Shown here piece by piece: positions 10,995-25,000 of a stretch of 64,000 bases of DNA. This DNA is from Caprimulgus europaeus. Taxonomy: Eukaryota; Chordata; Aves; Caprimulgiformes; Caprimulgidae. Position numbers and translations under genes: made by a program. The notes below the pieces were generated by a model. That model saw only the letters and a list, made by a program, of their open reading frames with translations. It searched no databases and was not told the origin of the DNA. Numbering within the stretch: position 1 is the stretch's first letter; each line of letters starts with the position of its first letter. The stretch lies in assembly GCA_907165065.1 (NCBI GenBank), contig OU015523.1, forward strand, positions 118,508,246-118,572,245, in the 5' to 3' direction.

Positions 10995-12522
10995 TAGATA
11001 AAGGAAAAACTCCTCTTGAGTCTAATGAGCAAATAAATTCACCTTCCAACATTAACTGGAAACCAGTTCCCACCAGTTTTTCAAGAAAGTCTGAAGATCA
11101 AAGCAATGTAAAAAAAATGCAGCTAGGGTAAGTATGCTAATGTCTGCCTAATTTAGAAGAAAAGTAATCAATAAAAAGAAAGCAAGGGCAGGGAAAACAG
11201 AGGCACAAAGTGAAAAATGCCATCATCAAGCTGAATAAAAAGGGATCTTCTCTGCACCATTCTGGAAATCTTAATACAGTAATGGCAGTACATAAATAAT
11301 TTAAAAAGTAGTAAAAGTGAAATAAAATTAAATAAACAACAAATAAAATAATTGGTTTTAGGCAGACTAATTCTCTTAGTTGAAAAGATGGTGACTGAGA
11401 CAAATCTATCACATATGTGTTCTCAGTTCTGGTACAACTCCCATTTGGTGGGACACTGAACAAGATGGACCCCTTGGGCAGACCCAGCATAGCTATTCTT
11501 CTAATTAATTAAAATACAAATAATAAATTATGGGTATAATCAACATAATCTTTCCCTACTGTACCAAAAAAACCCAAACAAACAAACAAAAAACCCCAGA
11601 CACAAACAAATAAGGCAGAAGAGCCTTATGTAACAGGGAGGACATGACTGCTCTTTGACTTTGTCCATCTGATCACCCTTCCTCAGGAGCACAGACAAGA
11701 ACTTCTGTCTTTACTTTTCAGACTCTATTCTTCTGCTTCCACAGGATTAAAGAGAACATTTTCTGAAGTCAGTAACACTTCTGGAATGTGGATCTCATTT
11801 TTCAAAGTTGTTTCAGAGCTTCTGCATATCCCTCATGTAGATTTTCATCACAATGTCACCCACTGTTTCATCTTGCCAGTGATCAAGAGGAAAACAGAAA
11901 TTTTTCCCTTTCTTTCCCTCTACCTCAAAACCTATCTTCATTTAATGTTGTTACAATCTGAATGTGAAGTTTCCTTCCTGACCCTGCCAGTATGAACATC
12001 CTTTTTTCAGACTTCATCTACATCTTTAAGAGAAGACATGATAATATCATAATTATTCCTAAAATATATTCATATCTACTAACTTCCTTTCCCTTAACAC
12101 ATAAATTATTGATAAACTCCAGGCAAGATCATTACCTGAATATGTGACTGGATTTGTTATCAGTTTCAATTCATATAATTGCAGAGTTTCCATTATTCTA
12201 TGTAAGAGAGATTTCTGGTTAATTGAAGAGGGGGAAAAAAAGAGCCAACACATCAACTAATCTGCTGATTAAATGACTTTTTAGATTTGTGCCTCAATAC
12301 ATGCATATAGTTACGCCTGTGAGAAGTAAATATGCTGTGGCACATTAGCAGGTTCCTCCAACATTTTAAGAATACAGGATGAATAATTCTTTATGTTTGC
12401 TAACAATTTCATTGAAGAATTGGATCTATCATTACAAGTTGTGCTATGGATGTTATAAAACAGACTTTATTCCATATATACTTTTTAAACAACCTGATAT
12501 TAACTATTTGTTCAAAGAGTTT

Positions 12523-12614
12523 AAAGACCCACATAAAATGAGTGCAAAGACCCACATAAAATGAGTGGAACGACACTCATAAAATGAGTGGAAAGACCCA
12601 CATAAAATGAGTGG
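12523..12614 (+). repeat. Minisatellite: four tandem copies of a 23-bp unit
   Basis: Copies lie at 12523-12545, 12546-12568, 12569-12591 and 12592-12614, each exactly 23 bp. The unit reads AAAGACCCACAT followed by AAAATGAGTGG. Copies 2 and 4 are identical, copy 1 differs at its last base, and copy 3 differs at three sites (AACGACACTCAT). The last copy plus the next six bases can fold: GAAAGA (12591-12596) pairs with TCTTTC (12615-12620) and CCAC (12598-12601) with GTGG (12611-12614), leaving a 9-nt loop. No ORF depends on it beyond a chance 61-codon frame. Confidence 0.95.
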
Positions 12615-15600
12615 TCTTTCTGAACGTTATTTTAAAGAATACTATCTGAGCAACCTAAAATTAAGATTGTGCTTTTTTAATAGCTACATTTTTCATACTT
12701 CAATGACAGATTTTTTTTTCCCCCTCTCCTTCCCACAAGTGAACTGCTATGGAATGTATGCACTGTAAATTGCTTGCTGGCTGATCCATTTACCAATTTT
12801 TATTTCACATCAGAATTTATCTATCACCATAGTAATGAAATGAAAATGCTTAGTAGATATGGCCCTGTGAAAGCTACTCAAACCTTGAGTCATTTTATAA
12901 TTCTCTGGAAAGCAGAGAGAAATTATTCTGATATTATCAGTAGCCAAACGGGGGTTTCATGACCCGCTGAATACTTCACTTCAAACTAAATGAAGACTTT
13001 AGTAGAGAATGTAGGGTTTCAAATGTACAGATTTTATCTCAAGAACATGATTGATGGCCCCATCCCCACAGATTTTAATTACATTATTATTTTAAGCGTG
13101 TTATATTAGTTTTTAGATTTTTTTATAGTCCACATCACAGTTTTAATCAAGCATCTGTATTACAATATACTTTAAATAATTAATCCATATTAAATTCAAA
13201 AAATATTCACAATCTAAATATTTTTATTCTTGACAACACTCATTTGTAATGATTTAAAATGTTTTAAAAAGTACTAAAGCAGTCATTTTTATCCTTTGGA
13301 ATAATTTCCCAGAACTCTTTTAACTGGAATCAGCATAAGCAGCTGTGAGATATAATCAACACCATTTTGATAACTGACATTTTTGTGCTTTGCAAAATCA
13401 GAATATTAACACTTTGCTCTTCGTGTCAAATCACGCTTCAAAAGTTCCTTTGATTTACTAAGTACGTCAGTCTACTAACAAAGCAATCTTAAACAGAAAT
13501 TCTAATTTGAACTGAAATTCCAACTCTAAGTATTCAAATCCTCTGTCTTCTGCCTTACTTCCTTCAGCTGTTTACAAAAGATTGTGGTTAAAATGATAAC
13601 ATTATAAAAATTACAAGCTTTTTGTTAATTTTCTGTATTGAGCTACCTATGTGCATATGTTTTTGTGTATGTTCACATCTATAAATCCAGATCAGAAAAG
13701 TAAGAGAAATGGAGAGGAATGCCAGAGCTCCTCTGTTTCCCTCTCTACTTCAGGTCTGCAGTTAACACAGTTGCTTTACAAGACTGTGATGATGCTAATT
13801 ATCACAATGGGTATCTTCAAACCAAGGTGTTTAGCAAAAGGCTATAAATAATAATCATAAACTACCTTCTGATTTCAAGTTATTCTTAGGCATGCAGAAT
13901 GAGTAAAAAAAAAAAAAAATCTGTAATCAAGCATGCTTGCTCTAAAATGCCTATAAACGTGTGAGTAGATTACATAATGATATAACAATCAAAAATTTTA
14001 GCTTGAAACAGGGTGTCTCAGAAAAGAATAAATGGAAAAGTCTAGGGAAGAAAATAATCATTTCCTTTAAAATGTATTTATTTTGCTATATTTCCATTAT
14101 AGAATGGAAATATTATACTTTAGTATGCTCTGTGCAGCCTCAGGACACAGAAATATTTGAAAACTACTTTTAATTTTCATAAAAATAGCCTGTAATTTGC
14201 AGAGATCTGTTTTTTGTTTGGTTTTGTTTTGGTTTTTGCAGTAACACCTGGCTCCTGTAAAGCTCTCCAGAATTTAGTTGCAGTTGTGATACTGGAACAT
14301 TTTGGGACACATCTTTCCTCTAGGATACCCATTTAAACTGCCAGTGTCGGGCAGGTACCAGAAGCTGTAACCGTACTGATGAAGCGAACAACAGTCATGA
14401 TTGTTCCCTGGTAAATGAAAAGCAGCATGTATGAGAGAGGTTGTGAATTACTGAATAAGGTCCATGCAGCCATCTCACATAGAATGAGCCTCAGTAACAG
14501 TTTGTCCTTTACTTTTTTTATAAGGATTGCAGAGTAAAATCTTATTAGCATGATAGCCAGAGTTGTAAAGACATTTATACAATGGAACAGCTGCTATTTT
14601 ATTCAGAAATTCATTTACATTTCTCTGGATAAAGGGTAGCTTCAACTTTTATTTTCTTGGGTTCAAAAATATGTGCATATGTGTTTGTTTTTCTATTAGC
14701 TTTTACCCCAACAGCTCTGTTCTTTTCTGCTTGATTACACAAAAATATCAAAGAATTTCCTCAAGCTTTGAATTTCTGTGCATCTCTTGTATCATTAATT
14801 GTTTTACCATGGAAGAATGGAAAGGGTTTGATTCAAAATTCATTCTGGTAAGTCTGGAGGGACACTCCCAACCTTGCTTGTAGGGTATTAGTTAAGCAAT
14901 TTACAGTAGTATCAGCAGGTGTGGCACATCTACAGCTCACCACATCAACTTCATATTATCACCATGTAAATAAAGCTAAATCATCACTCTGGATGGAGCC
15001 ATGAACTGAGCAGAAATTTCACAAGCAAAACAATAAAGCCTGTAATGGCAAGATGTACAATGTTAAAAAAATGTCCTATGTAAGCTTAAAAAAATAAAAA
15101 AGTCAGACTGCCAATATCAGCTATTACAAAATGTTAATACTGAAGTTGGGTGAGTTACTTTACATCATTTACTTGAGAAGAATTTATCCTTGAACCACAG
15201 CTGAGATTTTTACTCAAATGGATTGATTTTATGCATTTTGCTGTTTCACAAAAGTTTTCCATTAATCATTAGTATGAAATGCAATCAGCTCTTCAAACGT
15301 CTGAATCTTCTCTCTTTTATTCTCATTTCATTTTTCAGAGAGGATAGGAGTACAAACCAAGCAATTCCTACCTTTGAGAGAACATACCGTAAAAGTATCC
15401 ACACACATATGAGAAATAAAGAAAAAAGTGAAATAATTTGCAAAAGCAGGTCATTGGCAGAATCTGGGAATAGTGTTTCAGTGTCTTGGCTTTCATTGCA
15501 GTGCTCCATTGGGGACCAAGGTGCCCTTGCAAAGCTAGAATTAAGACTTTCAATTATAACAATCTTGTAGGAACTGATGAATATGCTCAATTATACTGCA

Positions 15601-18600
15601 AGAAATATTCTTGTCTACCAAGAGGCAAAAGCGTGGTTTTTCCTTATCTGGGAAACATTCAGCTTTCAGATCAGCATGAGTGCTTGTTTTCTAAGGAGAT
15701 ACTAGGGTAGGTCTAAGGGTAAAATTTGGCTGCCTTTGCCATGTATTCCAGTGGATCAACCAGCCTAGTACAGCTGCCCTTGTCCTCCAGGTGCTTAGAC
15801 AACAAAACAGAAGTGAAAAACCTCTCAGTACACAGAGGGATGTTTTCTGGATTTTTTGAAGGATGAACAGTGTTCCTTCATGGTTCTTTACTTTAAGGTT
15901 TATAACCATATGATCACATTTTCCTTGAAAAAGCAGGATAGTTAATTTAGTCTACTCGTGCTGAGCTCAGCAACAAGCAAGGCAACAAATAATTTCAAAA
16001 ATGTACATTTCATGTGGCTCAGTACCAATTTGAAGCCATATTGCTGTTCACCTTATTGGGATTGGTACTGACTGACAATATTTAAAAAATAGCATTTTTA
16101 ATATAATCTCTGATATAAACACTACATAGCTATTTAAAGTTTAAAAAAGAATTAATTAGCCTGTGGGATGAGGAATTCAAAGCTGAAAGATTAATAAGAA
16201 TCTAACTGGATCTTATTCATACAAAGGAAAGTTATTTTCACTACATTTATATAATGAAATGTTCTTATGCCAGAATGGGCTGTTCTTACAGCCTATCCTA
16301 CAGCACTTACAGACAGCACATCTGTGCTGGTGCACTTGTTGCTCCTGCTAGTAGATAGCTGAGGGATTAACTAATACAAAATATTTTTTTTTTCTTTCTT
16401 TTTGTTTTTGGTAATAATTTAAGATTAACCAAACTAAGGGAAAACTAGTAACTCTAGAAAAAAAGTTTTAAATAAAAACTCGAGGCTTGTATGTACATAC
16501 ATTTTGCTTTTCTGAAAGGTTGTCTTTATAAATGTGCATTCAAATATGAAATGTAAATGAGCAGAATTTCATAAATAAGTGTATCTATATGTAGAGGTCA
16601 TCTTAAATAAAACAGAATGGAAATGCTTATCCTGTTAAGCCTCCTCTGTGATCTCAGCACTAAATTACCCTAAGGACTGCAAGCATCAGCATTATTGAAA
16701 TGTTCTGTAATTTTTTGTCTGTCAGTATAGGAAGTTTAGCAAACAAAGTAATATTAATTTTCTAAAGTTTTCCAAATGTTTCATATCATAAAAAGTAGAC
16801 AAATAGAAAATGTCAGCAACAAAATGCTACCTCTTAGAACAAAACTAAAAAGGAAGCTATTTTTCACAAATCTGAGCTCTATCCACACAACGAAAACTTC
16901 AAGTCCACAAATGACATCAGCTACACAGAGAAACCAAGGAGAAACATAACTAACAAGGAACACTGAATAATTCAAGACATCTTTCATACATCACCGCAAG
17001 GTTCACAGAACAGCAAGGGGAATGTCTCAATTACTGATATGCTTTCCCCTTCAGGGAGCAGTGAAAGTTAACTTTCACCATTAGTGCAGTAGAATATCAC
17101 TTTAATAAATTTACTTTAGTAGCACTAAATACAGTTCCTTAGATACAAACAAGGATATAGTAAAAAGGCGAGGTGGGGAAATAGGATGTCAGCTCAAAAA
17201 GATGAGGGTAGCAAGGCAGCCTTCAGGTGGAGCTGAGTTTTCTTCACAAGGTTATTGGGAAATTTCCCATGTCTCCTCCCAGTTATCTAGAGACACTGAA
17301 TACTCCTAGAATTAGTGTAAATCACAATCTATGACATTGCTCTCTTTGGACTCAGGTTATTTAATACAAAGGCAAGTATGTAAGGCATTACAGAAAGTAA
17401 CATTGAGTATAGAAGATTTAGAGGGGCTCAGTAGAGTGGGAGGGAAAAACCTTAGTATTTTCTGCTTACCAGACTTCACCACATTTCAACTCTGACACAC
17501 ACACAAGCACTGAACCATAACAAAGTCCATCCACCTTTTACTTTCCTGCTGTGTATTACAGGATGTTAGGGAGAGATCAGAACATGAGTAAAAAGGAAAT
17601 ATGTTCTGTTCATACATCTCCCTGAGTTCAAATTATATCTCATCTGCTCTATGTGAAGCATCTGACTCAGTCCTATAAATTGTTTACCTCCTCATTTGTT
17701 CTCAACAGCAAAAACTCTCTGAGCTCTTATAAACACCAAAACCCAGTTGATGTGTTCCAGATGAGATACTCTGTTCTAGATTAGGTAACGTTCTATCACA
17801 TACTAGAGGAGAGTAATCCATTTGTTAACAAAGAATTGTAGTCTCCCTTTTTTAATTGTTAGCATATTAAAAAATCTGAATTAATTAACAGTGAATAAGA
17901 ACACCTGAAAAACACCCCTATAATTCATTTATCTTTTAAACCTCATCTGAGAGTATTTTAAAGATGAAGACTTTTCAACTGTCACCTTTGCTCTCCATTC
18001 AGTATAATTGTCACAGAAGCACAGCATTCTTCAGGTAAAACAAGGAGCCCCAACAGCTTGTGTTATCCATTTATGGAAAAAATAATTTAAAAATTATATT
18101 CTAATTTCTGACTCCTCTGATATTTCACCAAGTGATTTAGACAAAAGTCACAATCTAAAACTCTGGCTTACAGATTCAGTAAGATTTTAGATATTGACAA
18201 GAAGTTCTGAAAAACAATACTTTCAGAAATTTTGACCATGAAAGTAACAGAAGTAGCTAAAAAATATAATATTTAAAAATATCCTGGGTCTCTTAGAGGA
18301 GGAACAGGGACACATCACAGACTGACAAACAAGTGATAAGTTTGCTCAGGAAGGTAACCATCAGCACCACAGAAATGTTACGTTGTATGAACTTGAGAAT
18401 CACTCTCCCTGGTTTTGCAGTATGGACTGGACACCATGGTAAATATATTTCCAATCCCAACATATGTAACCATGCTCAGAGAATGAAATTGAAATAATTT
18501 GGAGAGTTCTTATGAGATCAGATACCATCAAGAATTAACAGGAAAATATACTAAGCAGCCATAAGGAAAAGCTGTACCCATTTAGGTGGTGCACCAACTA

Positions 18601-20116
18601 TCAGAAAGTCATATTCCTTTAATAATAGCAATAAAGTGCCAGGTATATATTTTCTTGCTTAAATTCTGTTTTAATAGTAAAAACAAAATTAAAAAAAAAA
18701 AATCAAAGCATTAACTTTTAGATTCTGTTTCCAGTTATGTTGCCTAGCTGTAGGACATCAATTCCATCATTAAAATCTCTGCTCACTAATTTACCACCTG
18801 TAAACATGATCACACTTAAAAGACTAATTGAGTTAGAAACCAAGGACTGTACCGAGTAATTTCAGAACCACAACCTTTCTTCTGAATGGCATTCTGAAAA
18901 GAATGCGAAAATAAGAAAAGAAAATGCAGCAATAAACCTTCATAGTTAATTCAAAACTATGCAGTGCTCAAAACAGATTCTACAAGACAGGGGTTTGAAA
19001 ACATCTTTGGCTGGGTGTCAGCACCAGCAGTGGTAGCAGACAGCATAGTAAGACCAGTGGTGACAGAGGCAGTGGGTGGCATTGACCTTCCTCTGCGTCA
19101 GGCCAGGAAGGAGACTTATATACCATATACAGTCCTGCATTACACCATTAGGACACAGTTTCCAGTAGTCAAAGTTTTCCTTCAGGCTCTGTGGTTGGGC
19201 AAAGAAGTCTGGCAACAGGCTAGCAGAGACTACTAAGTTTTCCACTCAACAAGTTGACTTTTCATTATCTGGACAGTTTACAACTTATTCATTACTTTAA
19301 ATTTAAAAAAAATTAAAAATCTCTGGAAAATATAGGTTGTCAGTTGAATGAATCTATTGAAATTAAGCTAAATGTAAAATTAAGCTGTTTGTCTGGATGC
19401 CGTAATGCAAATACTTTTATACAAACATTTGCAATGCTGTTTTCCGAACAGTGGGAAGAAAACAAAGGAAAGAATGTAACACTAAAACAATCCATTCATT
19501 AACAAATATTCCAATATATTCAGTATACTATTTTGATAGGTTTTGTTTTCAGCTTTTACATATTTCACACAACTACAATGTGGATGGATTTAGAGATACA
19601 ATTGCGTACAATACCTCCCCCTATGATAGTCTGAATAATTTATTATGTTTATACTTTAGGGGAAAAAAAACAGCAAAAAATATGTTTCTTCTTATTCAGC
19701 ATTCATACTCCCTTTTCAATTTCCGTATTTGTTCCATTACCGCGCATTAAAAGTTTGCTTTAACTGTTAACAAGTCCAGTCTTTATGCTAAAAGTTTAAT
19801 CTCCATTCTCGATGTCCAGATAATTCTTAGGAAAGCTTTTAAGTACAACCTAGCTTTTCACTGGAACATTTAAAGTCATATTTAGTAAAGATCAGTTTCT
19901 TCGTTCTAACTAGCTCCTGAAAAACTTCTACAGAAGTACGAACCCTTTATTATCAAGTACCAATTGTACATCATCTTTTTTCATCTCAGTCACATGCTGA
20001 TGACATTTCCAAAGAAGGAAAAAGGAAACAAGATATAACAAAGGAGACGGTGAATGAGAGGGTCTTTGCACATGATTAGCTTTTATAGAAAAGTATGGTC
20101 AGGAACAATTTATTTT

Positions 20117-20163
20117 TTTTAATATTGTTTTTAATATTGTTAATATTGTAATATATATTGTTT
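20117..20163. repeat. AATATTGTT-like tandem words
   Basis: The words TTTAATATTG and TTAATATTG recur three times back to back and then run into ATATATATTG. It is a short imperfect AT-rich tandem array, probably microsatellite-like. Confidence 0.7.
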
Positions 20164-20809
20164 ATAAAGTACTGTAATAGCTCTTAAAACTTACTGCAGT
20201 AACTATGTAATGCCGTATACTTTTTTTTTCCCCTTCTTAAATAAAAAATATGGAGAAAAGCTGTTTAGAGTAAAAGAAGAGGGGGAAAGAAACTCTGTTG
20301 GTGTACCATTTTTATTATGCAAGTAAGTTAAAAAAATAGCAACCTCTGACATAAAAGGAGACTCTATATAGGCATCCTAGAATTTGTATTCCTATTTTAT
20401 GTTCTCCTAGGACAAAAAAAATGCTGATTCCAGAACCTTTGACAGAAGTGGAGTATAGGAATTAATATTAATCACTTGTTTTGGTATTAGCAAGCCTGCT
20501 GTTTGTGCTGGCTTTTGTGATATGCATATAAGGTCTTCAGGGAAATGCAGTATATTATCTACACAGTCTTAAAGAAGTATGTGCCTACCTACAAATGATT
20601 ATGGTATATCACACGTGTGAATGAGCAGCTAAATTCTGACATATACAATTAAAATCAATAGTTCATTCATATATAACTAAGATGTGGAATAAATTTTGCC
20701 TCGAACATAAATGCCCAGCTCACTACTAATTATGATTCCTATTTCTGAACTGCTGAAGAAGCACTGAATGCAGTGGCTGAGGTTTCTGACCTTACTGAAT
20801 CTGAAATTC

Positions 20810-20833
20810 TTTTTTTTTTTTTTTTTTTTTTTT
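20810..20833. repeat. Homopolymer T24
   Basis: This is an uninterrupted run of 24 T residues on the plus strand. It produces the polylysine stretch in the minus-strand 98-codon frame and the polyphenylalanine stretch in the plus-strand frame. Both frames are therefore artefacts. Confidence 0.95.
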
Positions 20834-21607
20834 CTGAATTCATTTACTGTAGATACTATAGGAAATGCAGCATCATATTCAAGATGTCCATATGCACTTT
20901 TTACTAGTGTTAACACATTTTCTATTGGCATTTTGACTTTCTGCCAGCCAGCTGCTGGGTTTTCCTTGTTCAATTTTAGGAAAAGGCAGTGAGAAAACTA
21001 CTGACATAAGGTTTGTTCCCCAGGAAATCTAGAGTTTGCAAGATTGTTCCCATTATTCACCACAAAGACCTACTACCACATGTACACTAGGACTAGTCAT
21101 ACAGGCACTTAAAAGTACTGTGTGATTTTATAAAAGGCTTCAGAAAGGAAACTTTAATGATAGGTGGACATTTGCTCAGCAGGTATTGTGCCAAATGCTT
21201 CAGAAGAGCACAGTGCACTCTCATCTTTGTGAGGGAGGAAAAGAAGTGAAAGAGTAGCAGATGCATAGAGTAGGACCTAGACAGATTCCAGCTATTTTTA
21301 ATTGCCTGTTAGAAGCCCAGTCAACTTTGCTTCCACATATGGTGAATAAAAGATTTCCAGGGAGCAATTCAGTATATGTAAATATGAATCACACCTGACT
21401 GCAACCTTCTCCACTGACTGGGGCAGTGGGACTGTCCTCCTACCTTAACACTGAGCGAGGTGAACCTAGACCCAAGAATATGCTGCTGTCCATGGCTGAA
21501 AATTAAACTATGCAGGACTTAACAAATCAGGGTGCATACCTGCAACATTTTTCTCATGTGACCATAGAACATTTAAACCTAACTAGTTAAATAAAATACG
21601 GCAATTT

Positions 21608-22005
21608 ATGACATGACAGAACTGAGATTGTTTAGCCTGGAGAAAAGGAGGCTGGGGCAAGACCTTCTCACTCTCTGCAACTACCTGAAAGAAGGGTGCA
21701 GAGAGGTGGGGGTGGGTTTGTTCAACCAAGGACCAAGTGACAGGACAAGAGGAAAAGGCCTCAAGTTGCACCAAGGGCAGTTGAGATTGGATGTGAGGAA
21801 GAATTTCTTTGCTGAAAGGGTTCTGAGGCATTGGAAGGGGTTGCCCAGGGCAGTGGTGGAGTCCCCATCCCTGGAGAAACTGAAGAATTGTGTAGACATA
21901 GTGCTGAGGGACATGGGCTAGTTGAGGACTTGTCAGTGCTTGGTTAATGATTGGACTTGATCTTAAAGATCTTTTCCAATCCAGACAATTCTGTGATTCT
22001 GTGAC
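21608..22005 (+). mobile_element. CR1 LINE 3' end, plus strand, open ORF2 tail
   Basis: This 5'-truncated CR1 carries the last part of ORF2, the 3' UTR and a tail ending AATTCTGTGATTCTGTGACA. The frame 21613-21921 is open for 102 codons up to the native-looking stop after VLRDMG. Legible reverse-transcriptase-tail motifs in order are [14 protein letters not shown] (residues about 6-19), [47 protein letters not shown]. The region between NYLKEGC and SDRTRG looks a little rearranged. The protein once primed and copied CR1 RNA. This piece lacks the endonuclease and the catalytic reverse-transcriptase core, so it is dead although its frame is unbroken. It belongs to a different subfamily from the copies with ATAGAATGGTTTGGGTTGG ends. 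Confidence 0.93.
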
Positions 22006-25000
22006 ATTAAAGTTTTTTTACCCTAATACATATTCCATCTGCAATCACTTGGAGCTGCAGGTGTAGATCATGAGGACCCACAGTCCAAAAAGTGTACACA
22101 AAAAACAACTTCCAGCTGTGAAAAGCTGGCAGCCTAGATGGCAACTCAGAAATGAAAGAGAACAGGAGAACCTGGAGAGGAGGCTGGAACAAAACAAAAG
22201 ATGTCCTAATTCACCACTTGCCTCTCCAGTGAATGTCAAGTTTGCAAATACAAATTTTGAGCTTCTTGTGTCCTGTGCCAAAATCACACACACAGAAATG
22301 TCTATCTTGCAAATTTTCATTATATAGATTATATAGGAATGCCTTTCTCTCACTCTCTGCAAACAGGTTAAACCTTCTAACAGCCACTGGGATTTGTCTT
22401 TTCATATCTACGAGCACACATGCATTGCATGTTGACAACTATGTCCCAGATTAAATTCACTGAAGTCTGTTTGTTAAATTCAGTAAGTATGGTAAGGCCC
22501 ATAAAAAGTGCATTTTTCTTTTTTTACTTTTTTTTTTTTAATTGTATATTCACATGGAAATTTGATATAACAAGAAACTGGAATGAATAAAGAGACTGAA
22601 CGAGATTTTAATATTTGTCTATATATATGTACTTTCTGAGGTTTTTTGTTAGCGATTATAATATTTACCTAGTAAATAATAATACCATATGAAACAACTT
22701 TAGATTTGGATTTTTTAATTAAGATTTATTCAGGGTTCTATGTATTTCAGTTCTTGCTATCCAAGAGATGAGAAAATTTAAAAAAAGAAACCTTGTGAAA
22801 TATAAAGAAAGAGTCTTAAACATTTATGTGAAATTTTGACCATTCAGGACAGAAGCAATCCTAAATTACTGACTGATTGCCTATTATCTGCTCTGCAAAG
22901 AGAAAGTTTAAACGGTGACAGTACAAATAAAATGATGAGTGATGAATGATCCATGTCAGGGATTTATTTTTACATCTGTATAATAATTTATTACAAATAT
23001 GCCTGCACTTTAAAGAGAGCCATCCAATGGTAACTATCTTTAACTGAAGTATTGTAGTATCAATTAAAAAAAGTTAAGTTTTGCTCACAACTGCATAAGA
23101 ATATTATTTTATATACTTATGATTTAGTACTGGTGCTAAAGCTCCTCTTATTAGCAATTACAGAAAACAGCTTGATGCCAAGTCTTCTTTATTGAATCTT
23201 GATTAATCACTCTAAGATAGCAGTATTCAACTTACTAGATTTTTAGTGTGTTTCAAGACTGCATGAAGATCCTTCTATTATCTGCTATGTATAACACGTA
23301 ACGTGGTTTTAAGAACAACAACAACAAAGTCTACTCAGACTGGCAAGATGAAAAGCACAGGACAGTGTCCTTGGGACAGGACAGCCTCAGTAAATCTGTA
23401 TGGTAATTCAGTGAAAAATTACTATGCATCATGGTGGAAGACACATAACTATCAGAAAGAGAGAAAGATGCATAAAGGTTCATAGGTTCACAAAGCACTA
23501 CTAGAAAAATATTCTCCAAACAGTGTTTATAATGCAGATTGTCATCATACAAGAACTCAAGGAAAAGAAGTTGCAACTACTCATTCTACTTTCTTTTCAC
23601 ATCAGAGTACAGCTCCTAAGTCTGATTTAGCCTGACCTGCTCTGATGATAGGGATTAAATCTTTTGGCTTTTATTTTTTTGTTATGCAAAGTATCTTGTA
23701 AAAGACATAAAAGTATCTGTCTTTCTGAAAAGTCAATACTTCAGTGTTTCAGGATAATACCCTAAAAATAAGAGACTCAAGATTTTTACTCAGTTTTAAA
23801 GCTACCAGCTAAGGTTATTAAAGAATTTTATAATGTTATTGCCCCAGTTCCATAACATCAGACCTGGGTGACTGGGTGGGATGATCAAACTACTATTGAA
23901 TGGTGCTAAATTCTTCCATAAGACAGTCAACATCCTGTATGTTCTGGATAACATTTCAAAAACGTGGTTTATCAGTGCTGGAACAAAATTAAAGTCTAAT
24001 GAAATTCTCCAGGCTTCATTTTCTAGGATAGGGACAGGCCTAAATGTTATTTAGCTGCCAAAGCTTTTCATTTAGAAATAACTTATTCTTAAGTTACTCC
24101 CGGAACAGGAAGACTTGTCAGCAAACATTTACTGTTGGAGCCTGGGTGTCTCAAGCTGCAGCATACCAGATTTGGTCAGAATGATTTGTCCTCATCAACT
24201 CCACTTGCAGACCTGTATAAGTGTGCACTGTTCAGCTACTTATTTGCATGGCACCCTGCTACTCAATACAGCTGGCTCCAGAGCGATCCCATCTGCCAAA
24301 AATACATTTTTTTTTCAAAAATGTGGTTTTGTTCCAAGGCAAAATGAAACACGAGTTTTGTGAATTGCAGAGATTTTCTCACAGCAACTACGGCATGATG
24401 TCACTTGACAATGCTTCCAACAAAAGAGCAGTAGCCTCAATAAATTAAATTTGAAATATTAAAGAAAAAAATCAATAAAAAATTAATCAAATATGTTGCC
24501 AGGAGATATTTTCTAATGAAAAGTGGGTTGCTGAGGATACTTGCAAATTATAATAAGGAGCTAGTTGAAGCACATGGCAGTTTGCAGTCATTATAAATGT
24601 TTACCAAGCACTTTGCTAAACTGGTCAATGGTCATGTTAAAAGTATAGCTGCTTTTTTACTAACAGTCTCTAGTAACAAATAAACTTTAAAATAACTAAC
24701 CATCAGACATCTTTCCCCAAGCTAGCAACCTCATGTGACTAAGGAAGGCCAGCATCTATTGCCAGAAGTACTCATGGATATACACTTACAATGGTCCATT
24801 TTGTCCTTTTGCAGCCCAGCCTAAATGAATAGTTACCCATCAGAATTTCAGGAAACTGGGTGCAACTTTTTGCACAGCCTCAGCTGAAGGCTCATATTCT
24901 GAATTCATAACAAGATCACTTAGCCTCTCTAGTACACTTGTTCCATTAGACCATGAGCAAAACTAGACCAAAGCACTGAAATCTACTCAGGAAATGAAGG

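Larger units (their letters stand above)
8604..12522. other. Gene-free unique sequence with simple repeats
   Basis: No gene or transposon is recognised in 3.9 kb. The open frames of 60-117 codons are in AT-rich DNA and show no domain. The 72-codon minus frame at 10855-11073 gets its phenylalanine run from a purine-rich tract. Simple repeats are listed separately at 10237-10304 and 10938-10994, and a short CAAA run lies near 11575-11595. Confidence 0.6.
12615..21607. other. Nine-kilobase gene-free, transposon-poor stretch
   Basis: I recognise no CR1, LTR or gene here. Open frames reach 115 codons (15223-15570 plus, overlapped by 101 codons on the minus strand) and 90 codons (18964-19236 plus), none with a recognisable domain or a convincing exon context. 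Small features are a homopolymer T24 (20810-20833) and a cluster of AATATTG words near 20117-20163. Confidence 0.55.

Noticed and set aside
20677-20992. 98-codon minus and 74-codon plus frames with polylysine or polyphenylalanine
   Set aside because: Both are created by the T24 homopolymer and have no other protein-like feature.
21583-21914. Minus-strand frames of 82 and 77 codons
   Set aside because: They are antisense shadows of the plus-strand CR1 ORF2 tail.
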